Positions 7,669-17,734 of a stretch of DNA of 64,000 nt are shown here, piece after piece. The notes under the pieces were generated by a model that was given only the letters and a program-made list of their open reading frames with translations, was not told the DNA's origin and did not search any database. The first letter of the stretch is position 1. Every line of letters begins with the position of its first letter. The position numbers and the translations under genes are program-made. Source of the stretch: Kiloniella litopenaei (GTDB lineage: Bacteria; Pseudomonadota; Alphaproteobacteria; Kiloniellales; Kiloniellaceae); the NCBI RefSeq assembly GCF_000982415.1, contig NZ_LANI01000025.1, positions 1 through 64,000 on the forward strand, written 5' to 3'.

Positions 7669-8931
7669 ATGAAACACTTGGTTATTCTTGGCGGTGGTTT
7701 TGCTGGTCTCTGGGCGGCAATGTCTGCTGCGGGTGCACGGGCTGATAACAATGAAGTAAAGGTTGATATTACCCTGATCTCTAATGATGCACATTTGGTG
7801 ATCAGGCCCCGCCTTTACGAAGGAGCGGGTGAAGACAAACGCGTTCCGCTAAAGCCACTGTTGGATAAGATTGGTGTTCGGTTTATTCAAGCAAAAATAG
7901 GGTCCATTGATCCTCGGCATAAACAGGTTTTTCTTTCAGATTATACCTTAGGCAAAGTATCATATGATGCGGTTATTCTTGCAACTGGTAGCCATCTTAA
8001 ACGGTTAAATATCCCGGGTGTTGAACAGTACGGATTTTCAGCGGATACCTATGAAGATACTGAAAGGCTGGATCACCAACTAAACCGGATAGTTACAGCA
8101 CAGGAAGAAGCCGCAAAAACACTTATTGTAATCGGTGCTGGCTTCACAGGTCTGGAACTTGCCACCGAACTGCGGAGCCGCTTGAAGAAAAAATCAGACA
8201 AAAAGTTCCGTATTATTCTGGTTGATAAAGAAGAGATCGCCGGGGCAGAGCTTGGGGTTAACCCGAAACCCTATATTGATGAAGCTCTACGATTACACGA
8301 CATTGAGCTTCGCCTGGGAACATCAATTAAAGAGCTGACAGAAAACAGTGTTACTCTTGCTGATGATCAGGTGATAGCAACCCAGACAGTTGTTTTCGCC
8401 AATGGAATGGAAGCAAATAAGCTGGCGGCAAGTTTTGGTGATCCAGATGCTGAGGCACAAGGACGATTGGCTGTTGCGCAAGATCTCAGCATTTCGGGTT
8501 ATGATAACGCCTATGGCGCTGGGGATGTCGTCTGGGCCTATACCGAACCCCAGCCATCTTCAGATAAGAGTAATCAGACGGCCTCTCTTACCGAAAATTT
8601 AACCTACGATTCTGATCGGCCGCGGACACTTTTTTCCTGTCAGCATGCGATCCAGCTTGGTCGTTTTGCAGGCTATAATGCCATAAGAAAGTTATCGGGA
8701 CAGCCGGGAAAAAATTATGAACAGGCCTTTTATGCGACCTGTCTTGATCTCGGCGACTGGGGCGCGCTTTTTACCACAGGTTGGGATCGCACAGCCGATA
8801 AAACAGGTGTTGAAGGTAAGGAAATGAAAAAGATGATCAATACCCAGTGGATCTATCCACCTTCGCCTGAATTGTCTCTGGAAGAAATCCACGCCTTTGT
8901 TGCTTTTGAGGTTGAAGATACTGCAGCGTAA
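7669..8931 (+). CDS. FAD-dependent pyridine nucleotide oxidoreductase, NDH-2-like
   Basis: The 420 aa protein has two dinucleotide-binding sites: GGGFAGLWAA near residue 8 for FAD and GAGFTGLELATEL near 160 for NAD(P)H. A third motif, GAGDVVWA near 283, contacts FAD. This is the layout of type II NADH dehydrogenases, which pass electrons from NADH to quinone at the inner face of the membrane without pumping protons. No clear C-terminal membrane helix is seen, so a soluble relative is possible. AAGGAATCTGAAAA precedes the ATG. The divergent LysR gene at 6608-7501 is the likely regulator. Confidence 0.82.
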   Translation: MKHLVILGGGFAGLWAAMSAAGARADNNEVKVDITLISNDAHLVIRPRLYEGAGEDKRVPLKPLLDKIGVRFIQAKIGSIDPRHKQVFLSDYTLGKVSYDAVILATGSHLKRLNIPGVEQYGFSADTYEDTERLDHQLNRIVTAQEEAAKTLIVIGAGFTGLELATELRSRLKKKSDKKFRIILVDKEEIAGAELGVNPKPYIDEALRLHDIELRLGTSIKELTENSVTLADDQVIATQTVVFANGMEANKLAASFGDPDAEAQGRLAVAQDLSISGYDNAYGAGDVVWAYTEPQPSSDKSNQTASLTENLTYDSDRPRTLFSCQHAIQLGRFAGYNAIRKLSGQPGKNYEQAFYATCLDLGDWGALFTTGWDRTADKTGVEGKEMKKMINTQWIYPPSPELSLEEIHAFVAFEVEDTAA

Positions 8932-8954
8932 TAAAGGTCGGGTCACTGATATAT

Positions 8955-8988
8955 AAAAAGGCTACCAGAACAAACTGGTAGCCTTTTT
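8955..8988. terminator. Bidirectional terminator
   Basis: A perfect 14 bp stem, AAAAAGGCTACCAG with CTGGTAGCCTTTTT and a six-base loop, lies between the convergent NDH-2-like gene and purH and can serve both. Confidence 0.9.
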
Positions 8989-9012
8989 GTCTCGTTGGAA
9001 AGCGAGATTCGT

Positions 9013-10587
9013 CTAGTGACGGAAGTGACGCATGCCCGTATAGACCATGGCAAGTCCTGCTTCGTCGGCGGCGGCAATGACTTCGTCATCACGCATGGAA
9101 CCGCCCGGTTGGATCACTGCGGTTGCCCCGGCTTCGGCGGCGGCAAGCAAACCATCAGCGAAGGGGAAGAAGGCATCGGATGACACCACAGAACCTATGG
9201 TTCCGGCCTGGCTCAAACCTGCTGTCTCGGCAGCTTCTTTGCTTTTCCAGGCGGCAATTCGGGATGAATCAACCCGGCTCATCTGTCCGGCACCAATGCC
9301 AACAATTGCGCCGTTTTTCGCATAGACGATCGCGTTGGATTTTACATGCTTGCCAACTCTGAATGCGAAAATCATATCGGCGATTTCCTGCTCGGTTGGC
9401 TGGCGTTTCGTGACAACTTTCAGATCGTCAGCCGTAATGCGGCCATTATCCCGCCCTTGCAACAGGAAGCCACCGGATATGGTTTTCATTGTCATGCCTG
9501 CATCGGTCGGGTTTGGCATCTCGCCTGTCACAAGAACCCGCAGGTTTTTCTTAGCAGCGAAGATCGCTTTGGCGTCGTCATCAATTGCCGGGGCGATAAC
9601 CACTTCCGCAAAAAGATCGGCAACTTGTGTCGCTGTGGCTGCGTCCATAGTTTTGTTGGTGGCGATGATGCCACCAAAGGCACTTGTTGGATCACAGGCG
9701 AGGGCAGCTTTGTAGGCGTCACTCAGATTGTCTGCTGTTGCCACACCACAGGGATTGGCGTGTTTGATAATGGCGATTGTCGGGGCATCGAATTCTGACA
9801 CCAGCTCAAAAGCTGCATCAGTGTCGTTCAAGTTGTTATAGCTTAGTTCTTTGCCCTGTAGCTGTTGTGCTGTGACAACGCCAGGACGGGCATCAATGGA
9901 CTTGTAGACTGCGGCTACCTGATGCGGGTTCTCACCATAGCGCAATGACTGTTTGAGCTTGCCACCCAAAGAAGTCTCACGAGGGAAGTCAACACCACAT
10001 TCCCCTTGAAGCCAATTTGAAATCATAGAATCATAACGTGCAGTATGGCTGTAAGCTGTCGCAGCAAGCTTGCGACGGGTTTCATTGGTTGTCGCACCTG
10101 CGTTGGCAGTCATTTCTTCTTGAACAAGGGTGTAATCATCGGGGTCAGTTACGATTGTTACAAAGCCGTGGTTCTTTGCCGCAGCACGCACCATTCCGGG
10201 GCCGCCGATATCAATATTTTCTACACAGGTATCATAATCGGCACCTGATGTGAGCGTGGCTTCGAAGGGATAGAGATTCACAACAACCAGATCAATCGGG
10301 GCGATGTCATGTTCTGCCATGGCATCAGTATGTGTCTTGAGGTCCCGCCGGGCCAGAATACCGCCGTGGATTTTCGGGTGCAGCGTTTTAACGCGCCCAT
10401 CCATAATTTCCGGAAAACCAGTGTGGCTGGAAACCTCTTTAACTGGAACGCCAGCGTCACTTAATGCGCGTGCAGAGCCCCCTGTTGAGAGAATTTCTAC
10501 GCCTTTATCAGCGAGAAACTTACCAAATTCAACAAGACCTGTTTTATCAGAAACAGAAACGAGAGCACGACGGATGGTGTCAGACAT
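9013..10587 (-). CDS. purH: Bifunctional AICAR formyltransferase/IMP cyclohydrolase
   Basis: PurH carries out the last two steps of purine synthesis: formylation of AICAR with 10-formyl-tetrahydrofolate, then ring closure to IMP. The 524 aa length is normal. The N-terminal MGS-like cyclohydrolase domain begins [20 protein letters not shown] and contains STGGSARAL. The transformylase half contains KHANPCGVA and [12 protein letters not shown] near the end. AAGGAA lies seven bases before the ATG. The leader has a 6 bp GC hairpin at 10613-10631. Confidence 0.97.
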   Translation of the reverse strand: MSDTIRRALVSVSDKTGLVEFGKFLADKGVEILSTGGSARALSDAGVPVKEVSSHTGFPEIMDGRVKTLHPKIHGGILARRDLKTHTDAMAEHDIAPIDLVVVNLYPFEATLTSGADYDTCVENIDIGGPGMVRAAAKNHGFVTIVTDPDDYTLVQEEMTANAGATTNETRRKLAATAYSHTARYDSMISNWLQGECGVDFPRETSLGGKLKQSLRYGENPHQVAAVYKSIDARPGVVTAQQLQGKELSYNNLNDTDAAFELVSEFDAPTIAIIKHANPCGVATADNLSDAYKAALACDPTSAFGGIIATNKTMDAATATQVADLFAEVVIAPAIDDDAKAIFAAKKNLRVLVTGEMPNPTDAGMTMKTISGGFLLQGRDNGRITADDLKVVTKRQPTEQEIADMIFAFRVGKHVKSNAIVYAKNGAIVGIGAGQMSRVDSSRIAAWKSKEAAETAGLSQAGTIGSVVSSDAFFPFADGLLAAAEAGATAVIQPGGSMRDDEVIAAADEAGLAMVYTGMRHFRH

Positions 10588-10612
10588 AGCAATTCCTTGC
10601 AGCTATCTTCTA

Positions 10613-10631
10613 CCCCGGTTGCCCGCCGGGG
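10613..10631 (-). promoter_or_regulatory. GC hairpin in the purH leader
   Basis: CCCCGG and CCGGGG (10613-10618 with 10626-10631) form a short hairpin 15 bases upstream of the purH ribosome site. No riboswitch class is recognised; it may only be a leader structure. The rest of 10640-10839 shows nothing I can name. Confidence 0.3.
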
Positions 10632-10839
10632 CGGGAAGTATGGATCATTTTTGTACGCTTTTACGTCAAGAACGATCAGTGTTGGCCGAAATTTTCTTAG
10701 GCAGGGCACTAATAAACCGAAGGGTCATATGATGCAATGTATATCGTGTGGTATAACCAATGACGCACGAATTTGTTGTGGTGTTCGGTTTTATAATCTG
10801 GTGATATGTTCTGAATTCAATCTGATTGGCCGAGAGTGT

Positions 10840-12798
10840 TTACTGAGAAAGAGCTTCGCCAAACTGTTGGGGAGGATGTTCTGCCCGCTTAACATCAGGT
10901 TTGAGTCGCCCGTTATATTCAGGGACAAGGTGACATAGCTGTTCAATTACCTTTTCACGGTCCCGTTGGTCGATAAGACTGGATAGATAATCCAGATCCC
11001 GGTTGAGTACATCACGGTCTGTTATTCTCGGCGTTGCCAACTTCAAGCTGTTATGAGTTGTGGGAAGAAGAGGCTCAGTTTCATGAAATAATTCTTCGTA
11101 TAGCTTTTCGCCAGGGCGAAGGCCTGTGTACTGAATTTTGATATCCTTTTCAGGTTCAAATCCGCCTAATCTGATAACTTGCCGGGCGAGATCTGCAATT
11201 TTCACCGGGTCCCCCATGTCGAGCACATAAATCTTGCCTGCGTCTTCGCGTGCCATTGCGGCACCTAAGGTCATGGTTTGTAATACCAGCTCGACAGCTT
11301 CTTTTATGGTCATGAAATAGCGTGTGATATCCGGGTGGGTCACTGTCAGAGGTCCGCCAGCTTTCAATTGGCGTTCAAACAGTGGAACCACTGATCCCGT
11401 TGAGCCAAGGACGTTACCGAATCTGACCGTCACAAACCGGGTTTTATTTTCTTGTTTACCAACAAGGTCCATGGTCTGGCAGTAACTTTCGGCCAAACGT
11501 TTACTGGCGCCCATAATGTTAGGGGGGTTAATTGCTTTGTCTGTAGAGATCAGAACCATCGTTTTAACACCAACCCGTCGACAGGCATCGGCGGTGTTTT
11601 TGGTACCAAGAACGTTGGTATGAATACCTTCGATGGGGTTCGCTTCGACAAGGGGAACATGTTTCAACGCGGCGGCATGGAAAACAAGTTCGGGTTTGAA
11701 GCGGTCAAATATTTGATTCAGACGAGATTTATCCCGAACATCACCAAGAACAGCATCCCGTTTCAATTCCGGATAGTCTTCGGATAGTTCCATATCAATG
11801 GAGTAGAGATTGAATTCTGAACTATCTAATAGAATTACATGTGAGGGGGTAAAAGAAGCAATCTGTCGTGACAGCTCAGAACCGATTGATCCACCACACC
11901 CTGTGATAAGAACGCGTTTCCCCGATATCAGCTTTGCCATAGCCGGACGGTCCAGCTTGGCTTGTTGGCGGCCGAGCAAATCTTCAATAGCAATGGGTTT
12001 AACCTCTATTTCGCTACCAATATTGCTTTTGAATTCTGTGGGGTTGGGTAAACGCTCAATAAGTAAATTGTTTTGGGCTGCAACATCATTGATGTGTTGC
12101 ATGCTGTCTCTGTCGATTACTTTTGAAATTATAATCCTTTGAGGGCGCCTGTTGCTAACAGCTACTTTGTCGAGAGCATCCTGAAGTTTTTCCAAGGGCC
12201 CCATAATGGGTAAATCGTGCATACGTCGGCCTGCTTCCTGGCCTGTCGGGTCAAGAATACCGACAACTTCATAGGCACTTGTGGGGTCCCTTGTAATATG
12301 TCTGAGAAAAGCTTCGGCAATATCATCAAAGCCGATCAAAAAAACTGGTACCCTTAGGTGACTGTCTTTTTCCATCAGCCTTCGCACGCCCTGATCTTTC
12401 CAGATGCGGTAGATCATACGGGGACCACCAAGAAGGAAGATGAGCACAAACCAGTTTATAATCAGAGAGCTTCTGGGAATGTCTTCGAGGCGATTCCAGA
12501 AAAAGAGAATGGGGAGGAACAATAACATAACAAGGCTTGAAGCCTTTATGATGTTGAGCAAATCATTCATCGAGGCATAACGCCAAGTGCCTCGGTAGAA
12601 ATCGAGCATCCAGAATGTGCCAATTCCGATCAGGATAAAAAGAGCCCATGCAGGAAATAGACTGAGGGGCGGAATTGCAGCGGCGTCATTTACATCCATA
12701 CGCAGTGCCAGGGAGATGGCAAACGAAATCGCCAACATGAACAGGTCATGCGAAAAAGCGACCAATGATTTGCTACGTGAAGTTACAATAAACTTCAT
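10840..12798 (-). CDS. FlaA1/CapD-type nucleotide-sugar 4,6-dehydratase, membrane-bound
   Basis: The 652 aa protein has about four transmembrane helices in the first 120 residues, then a nucleotide-binding module (VFLIGFDDIAEAF), then an extended-SDR domain starting ITGCGGSIGSELSRQ near 296. The active-site stretch STDKAINPPNIMGASKRLAE is typical of UDP-GlcNAc 4,6-dehydratases of the PglF/WbpM/CapD group. These make UDP-4-keto-6-deoxy sugars for capsule, O-antigen or protein glycosylation. The WecA-like transferase gene directly upstream would put the first sugar phosphate on the lipid carrier, so the pair fits surface polysaccharide initiation. Confidence 0.92.
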   Translation of the reverse strand: MKFIVTSRSKSLVAFSHDLFMLAISFAISLALRMDVNDAAAIPPLSLFPAWALFILIGIGTFWMLDFYRGTWRYASMNDLLNIIKASSLVMLLFLPILFFWNRLEDIPRSSLIINWFVLIFLLGGPRMIYRIWKDQGVRRLMEKDSHLRVPVFLIGFDDIAEAFLRHITRDPTSAYEVVGILDPTGQEAGRRMHDLPIMGPLEKLQDALDKVAVSNRRPQRIIISKVIDRDSMQHINDVAAQNNLLIERLPNPTEFKSNIGSEIEVKPIAIEDLLGRQQAKLDRPAMAKLISGKRVLITGCGGSIGSELSRQIASFTPSHVILLDSSEFNLYSIDMELSEDYPELKRDAVLGDVRDKSRLNQIFDRFKPELVFHAAALKHVPLVEANPIEGIHTNVLGTKNTADACRRVGVKTMVLISTDKAINPPNIMGASKRLAESYCQTMDLVGKQENKTRFVTVRFGNVLGSTGSVVPLFERQLKAGGPLTVTHPDITRYFMTIKEAVELVLQTMTLGAAMAREDAGKIYVLDMGDPVKIADLARQVIRLGGFEPEKDIKIQYTGLRPGEKLYEELFHETEPLLPTTHNSLKLATPRITDRDVLNRDLDYLSSLIDQRDREKVIEQLCHLVPEYNGRLKPDVKRAEHPPQQFGEALSQ

Positions 12799-12922
12799 TT
12801 AATATTTTTCCCAACGGCAATGTAGTGAATAGAATGACTTACTTAATTAGCTTTTACTTTACTGGCAATGACTAAGGTTGACCAGAAAGCTTTCATGTCG
12901 ATGTGTTGATACTTTCTGGTTC

Positions 12923-13942
12923 TTATTTTTGATGTTTCTTTTTCAGTAACTTCATTGTGCTGAACACAAGAATAAAAGATATTGTCAGGCTGTACCATGG
13001 ATAATCAGCACTGAGGAAGAGCGCCAGCGCTATTAAGACAATGTTGCATACCAGAATTGTTAGGGAAACGGCTTTGTGGCTCATTCCGTTTTGAACGCCA
13101 ACCTGGTAATAGTGCTCCTTATGCGCTTCCCAAATTTTCTGTTTTCTTATTGCGCGCTTCAATAATGTAATAGTTGCATCACACAAATAATAGAGCGGCA
13201 GGATAAAGGCCGCGGCCCACATTCCTTTGGTTATTAAGAAAATCATAAACCACCCGAGAATATACCCAAGTGGAATTGAGCCGACATCGCCCAGGAATAT
13301 GGCTGCGGGTTCCCAGTTCCAAATTAGGAAACCCGATGTCGCTGCAAGGATAAACAGGGGCAGGTAAAGAGCATCTGTTTGCCAGGAAAAATATGCGGCC
13401 ATGAGAACAAGCCCTAGGGAAATTGAGGACGTTTCAACACCAGTGATGCCGTCAATGCCATCCATAAAGTTATAGAGATTGATAAACCACACCCATGAAA
13501 GGCCGATAAAAACATAATCAACCCACTGTGGGATGATTTCAGGAAACAATTTAATTGTTTGGCCGTCATGGTTAATTCCCCACAGGCTTGTGGCAACAAC
13601 AATAATTTGTACCAGCAAACGAAATTTGGGGGACAGGTTTTTTAAATCGTCCAACCACGAGATGGCCATTAACGCTATCGCTCCGGCAAAGATAAACCAA
13701 AAACCGGGTAATGGTGTTAATGATGCTGCTCCATGTCCTACCCAGCCAAGCAGGACAATCCCCATAAGGGCAAGTCCCCCGCCCCGGGGTGTTGGAATTG
13801 TGTGACTACTTCGTTCGTTCGGATTATCAAGAATACTCTTTTTGACAAGGATTTTTCGAAGCATTGCCGTCGCCACGCAAGAGGCAAGCAGGAAAATTGC
13901 GAATATCGTCAGGATATGGAGAAGCTCTGTCATTGATCCCAT
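12923..13942 (-). CDS. WecA/WbpL-like undecaprenyl-phosphate sugar-1-phosphate transferase
   Basis: The 339 aa polytopic protein has the MraY/WecA family landmarks: NERSSHTIPTPRGGG near residue 42, NFMDGIDGITGVE near 160 and FLGDVGSIPLGY near 216. Enzymes of this family move a HexNAc-1-phosphate from a UDP-sugar to undecaprenyl phosphate at the inner membrane, starting O-antigen or exopolysaccharide repeat units. A downstream ATG three codons in is equally possible as start. The start overlaps the end of the heparinase gene by 13 bases, so translation is probably coupled. Confidence 0.9.
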   Translation of the reverse strand: MGSMTELLHILTIFAIFLLASCVATAMLRKILVKKSILDNPNERSSHTIPTPRGGGLALMGIVLLGWVGHGAASLTPLPGFWFIFAGAIALMAISWLDDLKNLSPKFRLLVQIIVVATSLWGINHDGQTIKLFPEIIPQWVDYVFIGLSWVWFINLYNFMDGIDGITGVETSSISLGLVLMAAYFSWQTDALYLPLFILAATSGFLIWNWEPAAIFLGDVGSIPLGYILGWFMIFLITKGMWAAAFILPLYYLCDATITLLKRAIRKQKIWEAHKEHYYQVGVQNGMSHKAVSLTILVCNIVLIALALFLSADYPWYSLTISFILVFSTMKLLKKKHQK

Positions 13943-15729
13943 AGATTAGATTGGTTATTTTTTTGTGCTGCTTTTTTTGTGTTTACTCTGACCAGTGACC
14001 AGTTGATTTCCGTGTTGTTTGTGCTTGTTGTTATGCCAGACAGAACAATTTGCTGACTGCGGCGAATCTCACCTGCTTTTCCCAGATAAATGCTTGGTTC
14101 CAGAGACAGGTTCGCCCCTTCGCAGGAAAACTGCCACCCCCCGCCTTTTTGCAGGCTTAATAGCACAGCATCGCCACCGTTTATAAGGGATGCTTTGACG
14201 TCGGAATGTAGATGGAAACGGGCTGCAAATTCTTGCCGTATTCTTTCTTCTAAATGATCAGAGAAACTTAAAACATCGCAACCTTCGATCCCTTCACCTT
14301 TTGCAAGGGCAATCAAGGTTCGATGATGAACAAGGCCCAATTTGTCTAGATAGCCATCGTGTGACATTTCCAGGCGAGCTTGACCGTTTTTATCTTCTTC
14401 TCTTCGGCACGTAACATTATCCGGACGCTTGGCAAGGCCGCCGTTTGGTGTCAGGTGGGCAGAATTTGTTTCTGCTAGTGTCATTGTTGTGTGTGCAGCT
14501 GTTGCCCGGGGTATCCAGCGCCATTGCGGATGATTTCTGTGAACGCCACAGTTTGTTATAAGCCGTTCTCGACCTACGGACACTTCAAAGCTGAGGGTTC
14601 CGGCATGAGCGGTAAGATCATAACCCGGGGGTGGAGGTGCCCCCGCATCAACGATAACTGTAATACGGCCGGATTGTAATCGTTGAAAACCACTTTGTGG
14701 GGCAGCAAGCAAAGGTTGTTTTCTGCCTTCTGCCCGGCGTAAAACCATATCAATCTGCCAACCGTGATCTTCGTTTGAATCGTTAAAAAGACAAAGCCCA
14801 CCATCCCCGTGAAGAAACATTCTCAAGACAGGTGACATGGATTCAATCGCAGATATTATTGAACCGGGAACGTCTTTTTTTCCGGCGTGTAATGTTGCCC
14901 TTATGTCAATAAGATGCCTTAACACTTCCAAATGGATGTGAGGGCTTCTTTGTATATGGCCACCATCGGGCAAAATTTGCAGGGAAAGCTCTTTACCCAG
15001 CAGGTTTAATGCACGTTTCAGCCAAGCGGTTCCTTCGGGTAAGCAAACCCCCGCATAAAGAAGCCCCTTAATGGCACGAATAAGTTCTACGCCTGTAAGT
15101 CCTGCAGGCAAACAGGCAGACAGATATCGTGCTTGTTTGGCAAGGCTGTCGTGAATGCGTTGGCGAAGATCAATATCAGCAGAACTGCCAATAAATTCAT
15201 AATGACCAAGCCAGTTATAGAGCCGACACCCCGTTATGGATGGCTCCCAGGTCAAAGGCCGCCATTGATTGTTATCCTGAATCCAAAGATTGAGCATTTC
15301 GCGGGCTGTTCGCCGGGCTTGGTCCCCAGCAGCAGCGCGCAAAGATCTTAGCCAGCTAAAGGAGTGAAATTCCCTAATCCAATCCGGTTCTGCCCCTATG
15401 GGATTCCAAAGCGGTGCAGGGTTGTTAATGACGTGCCCAGCAAGCTCGATTTGTCCTGCCAGAATTGCCCGGCCTTTGTTGGCGTCCCCCAGCCATGGAT
15501 CGGTGGGGGTAAAAGCTAAATTGGGAATCGCTTTGCCACTGACGATCCAATCATGAACGGGACTTATAAGCAGGGGGTATTTTAATTTGTACCTGATTTT
15601 TCCCAAAATAACCGGATTGGGGAGCCTAAAGAACGAAGCCATACGTTCGGAAATATTGCTCTGGCCATTTATCCAACGGCCAGAGCTTTTTGGGGTATCC
15701 GATTTCTGAGTTTGGCTTTGGCCTTCCAT
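13930..15729 (-). CDS. Heparinase II/III-family protein
   Basis: The 599 aa protein has the alpha/alpha-toroid N-terminal half and the beta-sandwich heparinase II/III-like C-terminal half (LTAHAGTLSFEVSVG, GVHRNHPQWRW). The fold belongs to polysaccharide lyases acting on uronic-acid polymers. No signal peptide is visible, so a cytoplasmic or envelope-remodelling role is more likely than scavenging. In many alphaproteobacteria this gene sits between rsmB and purH, so it is probably a conserved chromosomal gene. Here it lies 12 bp downstream of rpe. Confidence 0.88.
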   Translation of the reverse strand: MEGQSQTQKSDTPKSSGRWINGQSNISERMASFFRLPNPVILGKIRYKLKYPLLISPVHDWIVSGKAIPNLAFTPTDPWLGDANKGRAILAGQIELAGHVINNPAPLWNPIGAEPDWIREFHSFSWLRSLRAAAGDQARRTAREMLNLWIQDNNQWRPLTWEPSITGCRLYNWLGHYEFIGSSADIDLRQRIHDSLAKQARYLSACLPAGLTGVELIRAIKGLLYAGVCLPEGTAWLKRALNLLGKELSLQILPDGGHIQRSPHIHLEVLRHLIDIRATLHAGKKDVPGSIISAIESMSPVLRMFLHGDGGLCLFNDSNEDHGWQIDMVLRRAEGRKQPLLAAPQSGFQRLQSGRITVIVDAGAPPPPGYDLTAHAGTLSFEVSVGRERLITNCGVHRNHPQWRWIPRATAAHTTMTLAETNSAHLTPNGGLAKRPDNVTCRREEDKNGQARLEMSHDGYLDKLGLVHHRTLIALAKGEGIEGCDVLSFSDHLEERIRQEFAARFHLHSDVKASLINGGDAVLLSLQKGGGWQFSCEGANLSLEPSIYLGKAGEIRRSQQIVLSGITTSTNNTEINWSLVRVNTKKAAQKNNQSNLWDQ

Positions 15730-15741
15730 AGGCTGATGCTC

Positions 15742-16404
15742 TTACTGCCCTTTTAATTTTTTGATGTTGTTTGCATAATTGTCTGGTCCCCCGCGAAAGG
15801 TTGCTGTACCCGCGACAAGAAGATCTGCGCCAGCTTCTACAGCAAGTGGCGCTGTATCAAAATTAATGCCGCCATCAACCTCAAGATCTATGTCTTTGCC
15901 AAGAGCATCAATTTTGTTTCTGAGGGCCGAAATTTTTCCAAGCGCACCAGGAATAAATGATTGTCCACCAAAACCCGGATTTACAGACATGACCAATAGA
16001 AGATCAAGGTCATCAATAACGTGATCCACGATATCTACAGGCGTTCCGGGGTTCAATGCCAAGCCTGCTTTGACGCCCAAAGATTTAATAAGTTGAATTG
16101 TACGATGAAAGTGTGGACCTGCTTCTGGATGAATTGTGATGATATCCGCACCAGCATCAACAAAAGCCTCGATATAGAGGTCAATGGGTGAAATCATCAA
16201 ATGAACATCAAACGGCTTTTTTGTTACGGGGCGAACCGCTTTTGTTATAGAGGGGCCGAATGAAATATTTGGGACAAAATGTCCATCCATAATGTCGACA
16301 TGTATGTAATCTGCACCGGCCTGATCCAGACGTTGAATCTCTTGTCCCAACTGGGAAAAATCAGCGGCAAGGATAGAGGGGGCGATACGTGTAGCTTTTT
16401 GCAT
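15742..16404 (-). CDS. rpe: Ribulose-phosphate 3-epimerase
   Basis: Rpe interconverts ribulose 5-phosphate and xylulose 5-phosphate in the pentose phosphate and Calvin pathways. The 220 aa TIM barrel is full length, with SILAADFSQLG, the metal-site HVDIMDGHFVPN, the second site DVHLMI, MSVNPGFGGQSF and the final DGGIN phosphate loop. It lies just upstream of the heparinase gene and is probably the first gene of a unit with it. Confidence 0.97.
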   Translation of the reverse strand: MQKATRIAPSILAADFSQLGQEIQRLDQAGADYIHVDIMDGHFVPNISFGPSITKAVRPVTKKPFDVHLMISPIDLYIEAFVDAGADIITIHPEAGPHFHRTIQLIKSLGVKAGLALNPGTPVDIVDHVIDDLDLLLVMSVNPGFGGQSFIPGALGKISALRNKIDALGKDIDLEVDGGINFDTAPLAVEAGADLLVAGTATFRGGPDNYANNIKKLKGQ

Positions 16405-16521
16405 TTATCCGGTTCTTTTATCCGAGGAAGCGAGGCTCTGCGAACAGAGATAATTTTCTTCACTTTGGTAGCAGTATAGCCTCATTTTCGCAAGCAATTG
16501 CCAGATAATGTCTGTTGTGGG

Positions 16522-17715
16522 TTAGCCAGAAATAATTTTGTCGTAGAGGGCTTTGTCTGTTGCACCTTCTGATCCGATCAGCAAGATCTGTGAAGTCGTG
16601 TTGATGCCTAGGCTTTTACGTAATCTTTCATCCTGAGAAATTGCAATGGTGGCAGCGAGTCCGGCCACAGCGGATTCCCCGGCGATTATGCCGGGGTCGT
16701 TGCCTATTGGTTTTGCGAGTAGCTTCATTGCAGGTGCAATAAAGATATCCGGTATGGATAGAAAATCAGATGCTTCTTCCCGCAAGATGCTCCAGGCTAG
16801 AGGAGATGGTTCGCCACAGGACAGGCCGGCCATGATAGTTTCTTCGGCTATATGAACGGAGGTTAGTGTGTCTTTTATCGCGCTTTTGTACAGACAGTTG
16901 GCTAGCTCTGGCTCTACAATAATAACCCGTGGAGAGTCTTTTCCCCATTTTTGTCGCAAGGCCGCACAAACAGAAGCTGCTAGTCCCCCAACACCGCCTT
17001 GGAGTAATACATGACTTGGTGGTTGTGAGAGTTCCTGGGTGATTTCGTTTGTCATAACCCCATAACCAGCCATCACATCAGTTGGTGGCTGCGTGTAGTT
17101 TTCCCAAGATGTATCCGAAACAACAAACCAGCCGTTTTCTTCGGCATTGGTTTTTGCAATACGAACCGAATCATCATAATCACCGTCTATGCGAATGACA
17201 TCAGCGCCATAGCTTCTCATTGCTTTGGCGCGTTCCTCACTGACCTCTGCATGGATGTATATTTTGCAATCGGCACCGAATTTTTGCGCCCCCCAAGCCA
17301 AAGAGCGGCCATGATTTCCATCTGTTGCAGAGACAAGTGTGATGGTGTTTGTCAAAGAAGCATACTTGCCAGAGCGCAAATCCGAGAGGGATGCCTTTTC
17401 ATTGAATTTATTTGTCAACTCTCGTTGTAGCACTTTGGCGGCCGCGTAGGCACCGCCAAGGGCTTTGAAAGATCCAAGACCAAACCTTGGTCCTTCGTCT
17501 TTGTAAAAGATATTTTGCAAATTCAGAGATTGAGCCAGGGTCTCTAAACGATAAAGAGGCGTTGGAACATATCCATCCCATGTCATGATTTCACTGGATG
17601 CATCTGCAAAACTTTGCGGTGCTATAACATTGTTAAATGCTTCACCTGTATGGCGATTATAGGAAGTGTGTTGAATGGCAGCAGAAGAAAAAATATCAAA
17701 CATAAATTTATCCAA
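16522..17715 (-). CDS. dpaL: Diaminopropionate ammonia-lyase
   Basis: This PLP enzyme of fold type II cleaves 2,3-diaminopropionate to pyruvate and two ammonia. The signature KDEGPRFGLGSFKALGG around residue 72 includes the PLP lysine Lys84. GGVGGLAASV forms the phosphate-binding loop, and SDTSWENYTQPPTDVMAG is typical of this family against threonine dehydratases. The length (397 aa) is normal. Nineteen bases upstream ends an M20 amidohydrolase gene on the same strand, followed by a divergent Lrp-type regulator. The set looks like an amino-acid catabolic operon in which an acylated precursor is first deacylated. Confidence 0.9.
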   Translation of the reverse strand: MDKFMFDIFSSAAIQHTSYNRHTGEAFNNVIAPQSFADASSEIMTWDGYVPTPLYRLETLAQSLNLQNIFYKDEGPRFGLGSFKALGGAYAAAKVLQRELTNKFNEKASLSDLRSGKYASLTNTITLVSATDGNHGRSLAWGAQKFGADCKIYIHAEVSEERAKAMRSYGADVIRIDGDYDDSVRIAKTNAEENGWFVVSDTSWENYTQPPTDVMAGYGVMTNEITQELSQPPSHVLLQGGVGGLAASVCAALRQKWGKDSPRVIIVEPELANCLYKSAIKDTLTSVHIAEETIMAGLSCGEPSPLAWSILREEASDFLSIPDIFIAPAMKLLAKPIGNDPGIIAGESAVAGLAATIAISQDERLRKSLGINTTSQILLIGSEGATDKALYDKIISG

Positions 17716-17734
17716 GCTAAAGTCGTGTTAGAAG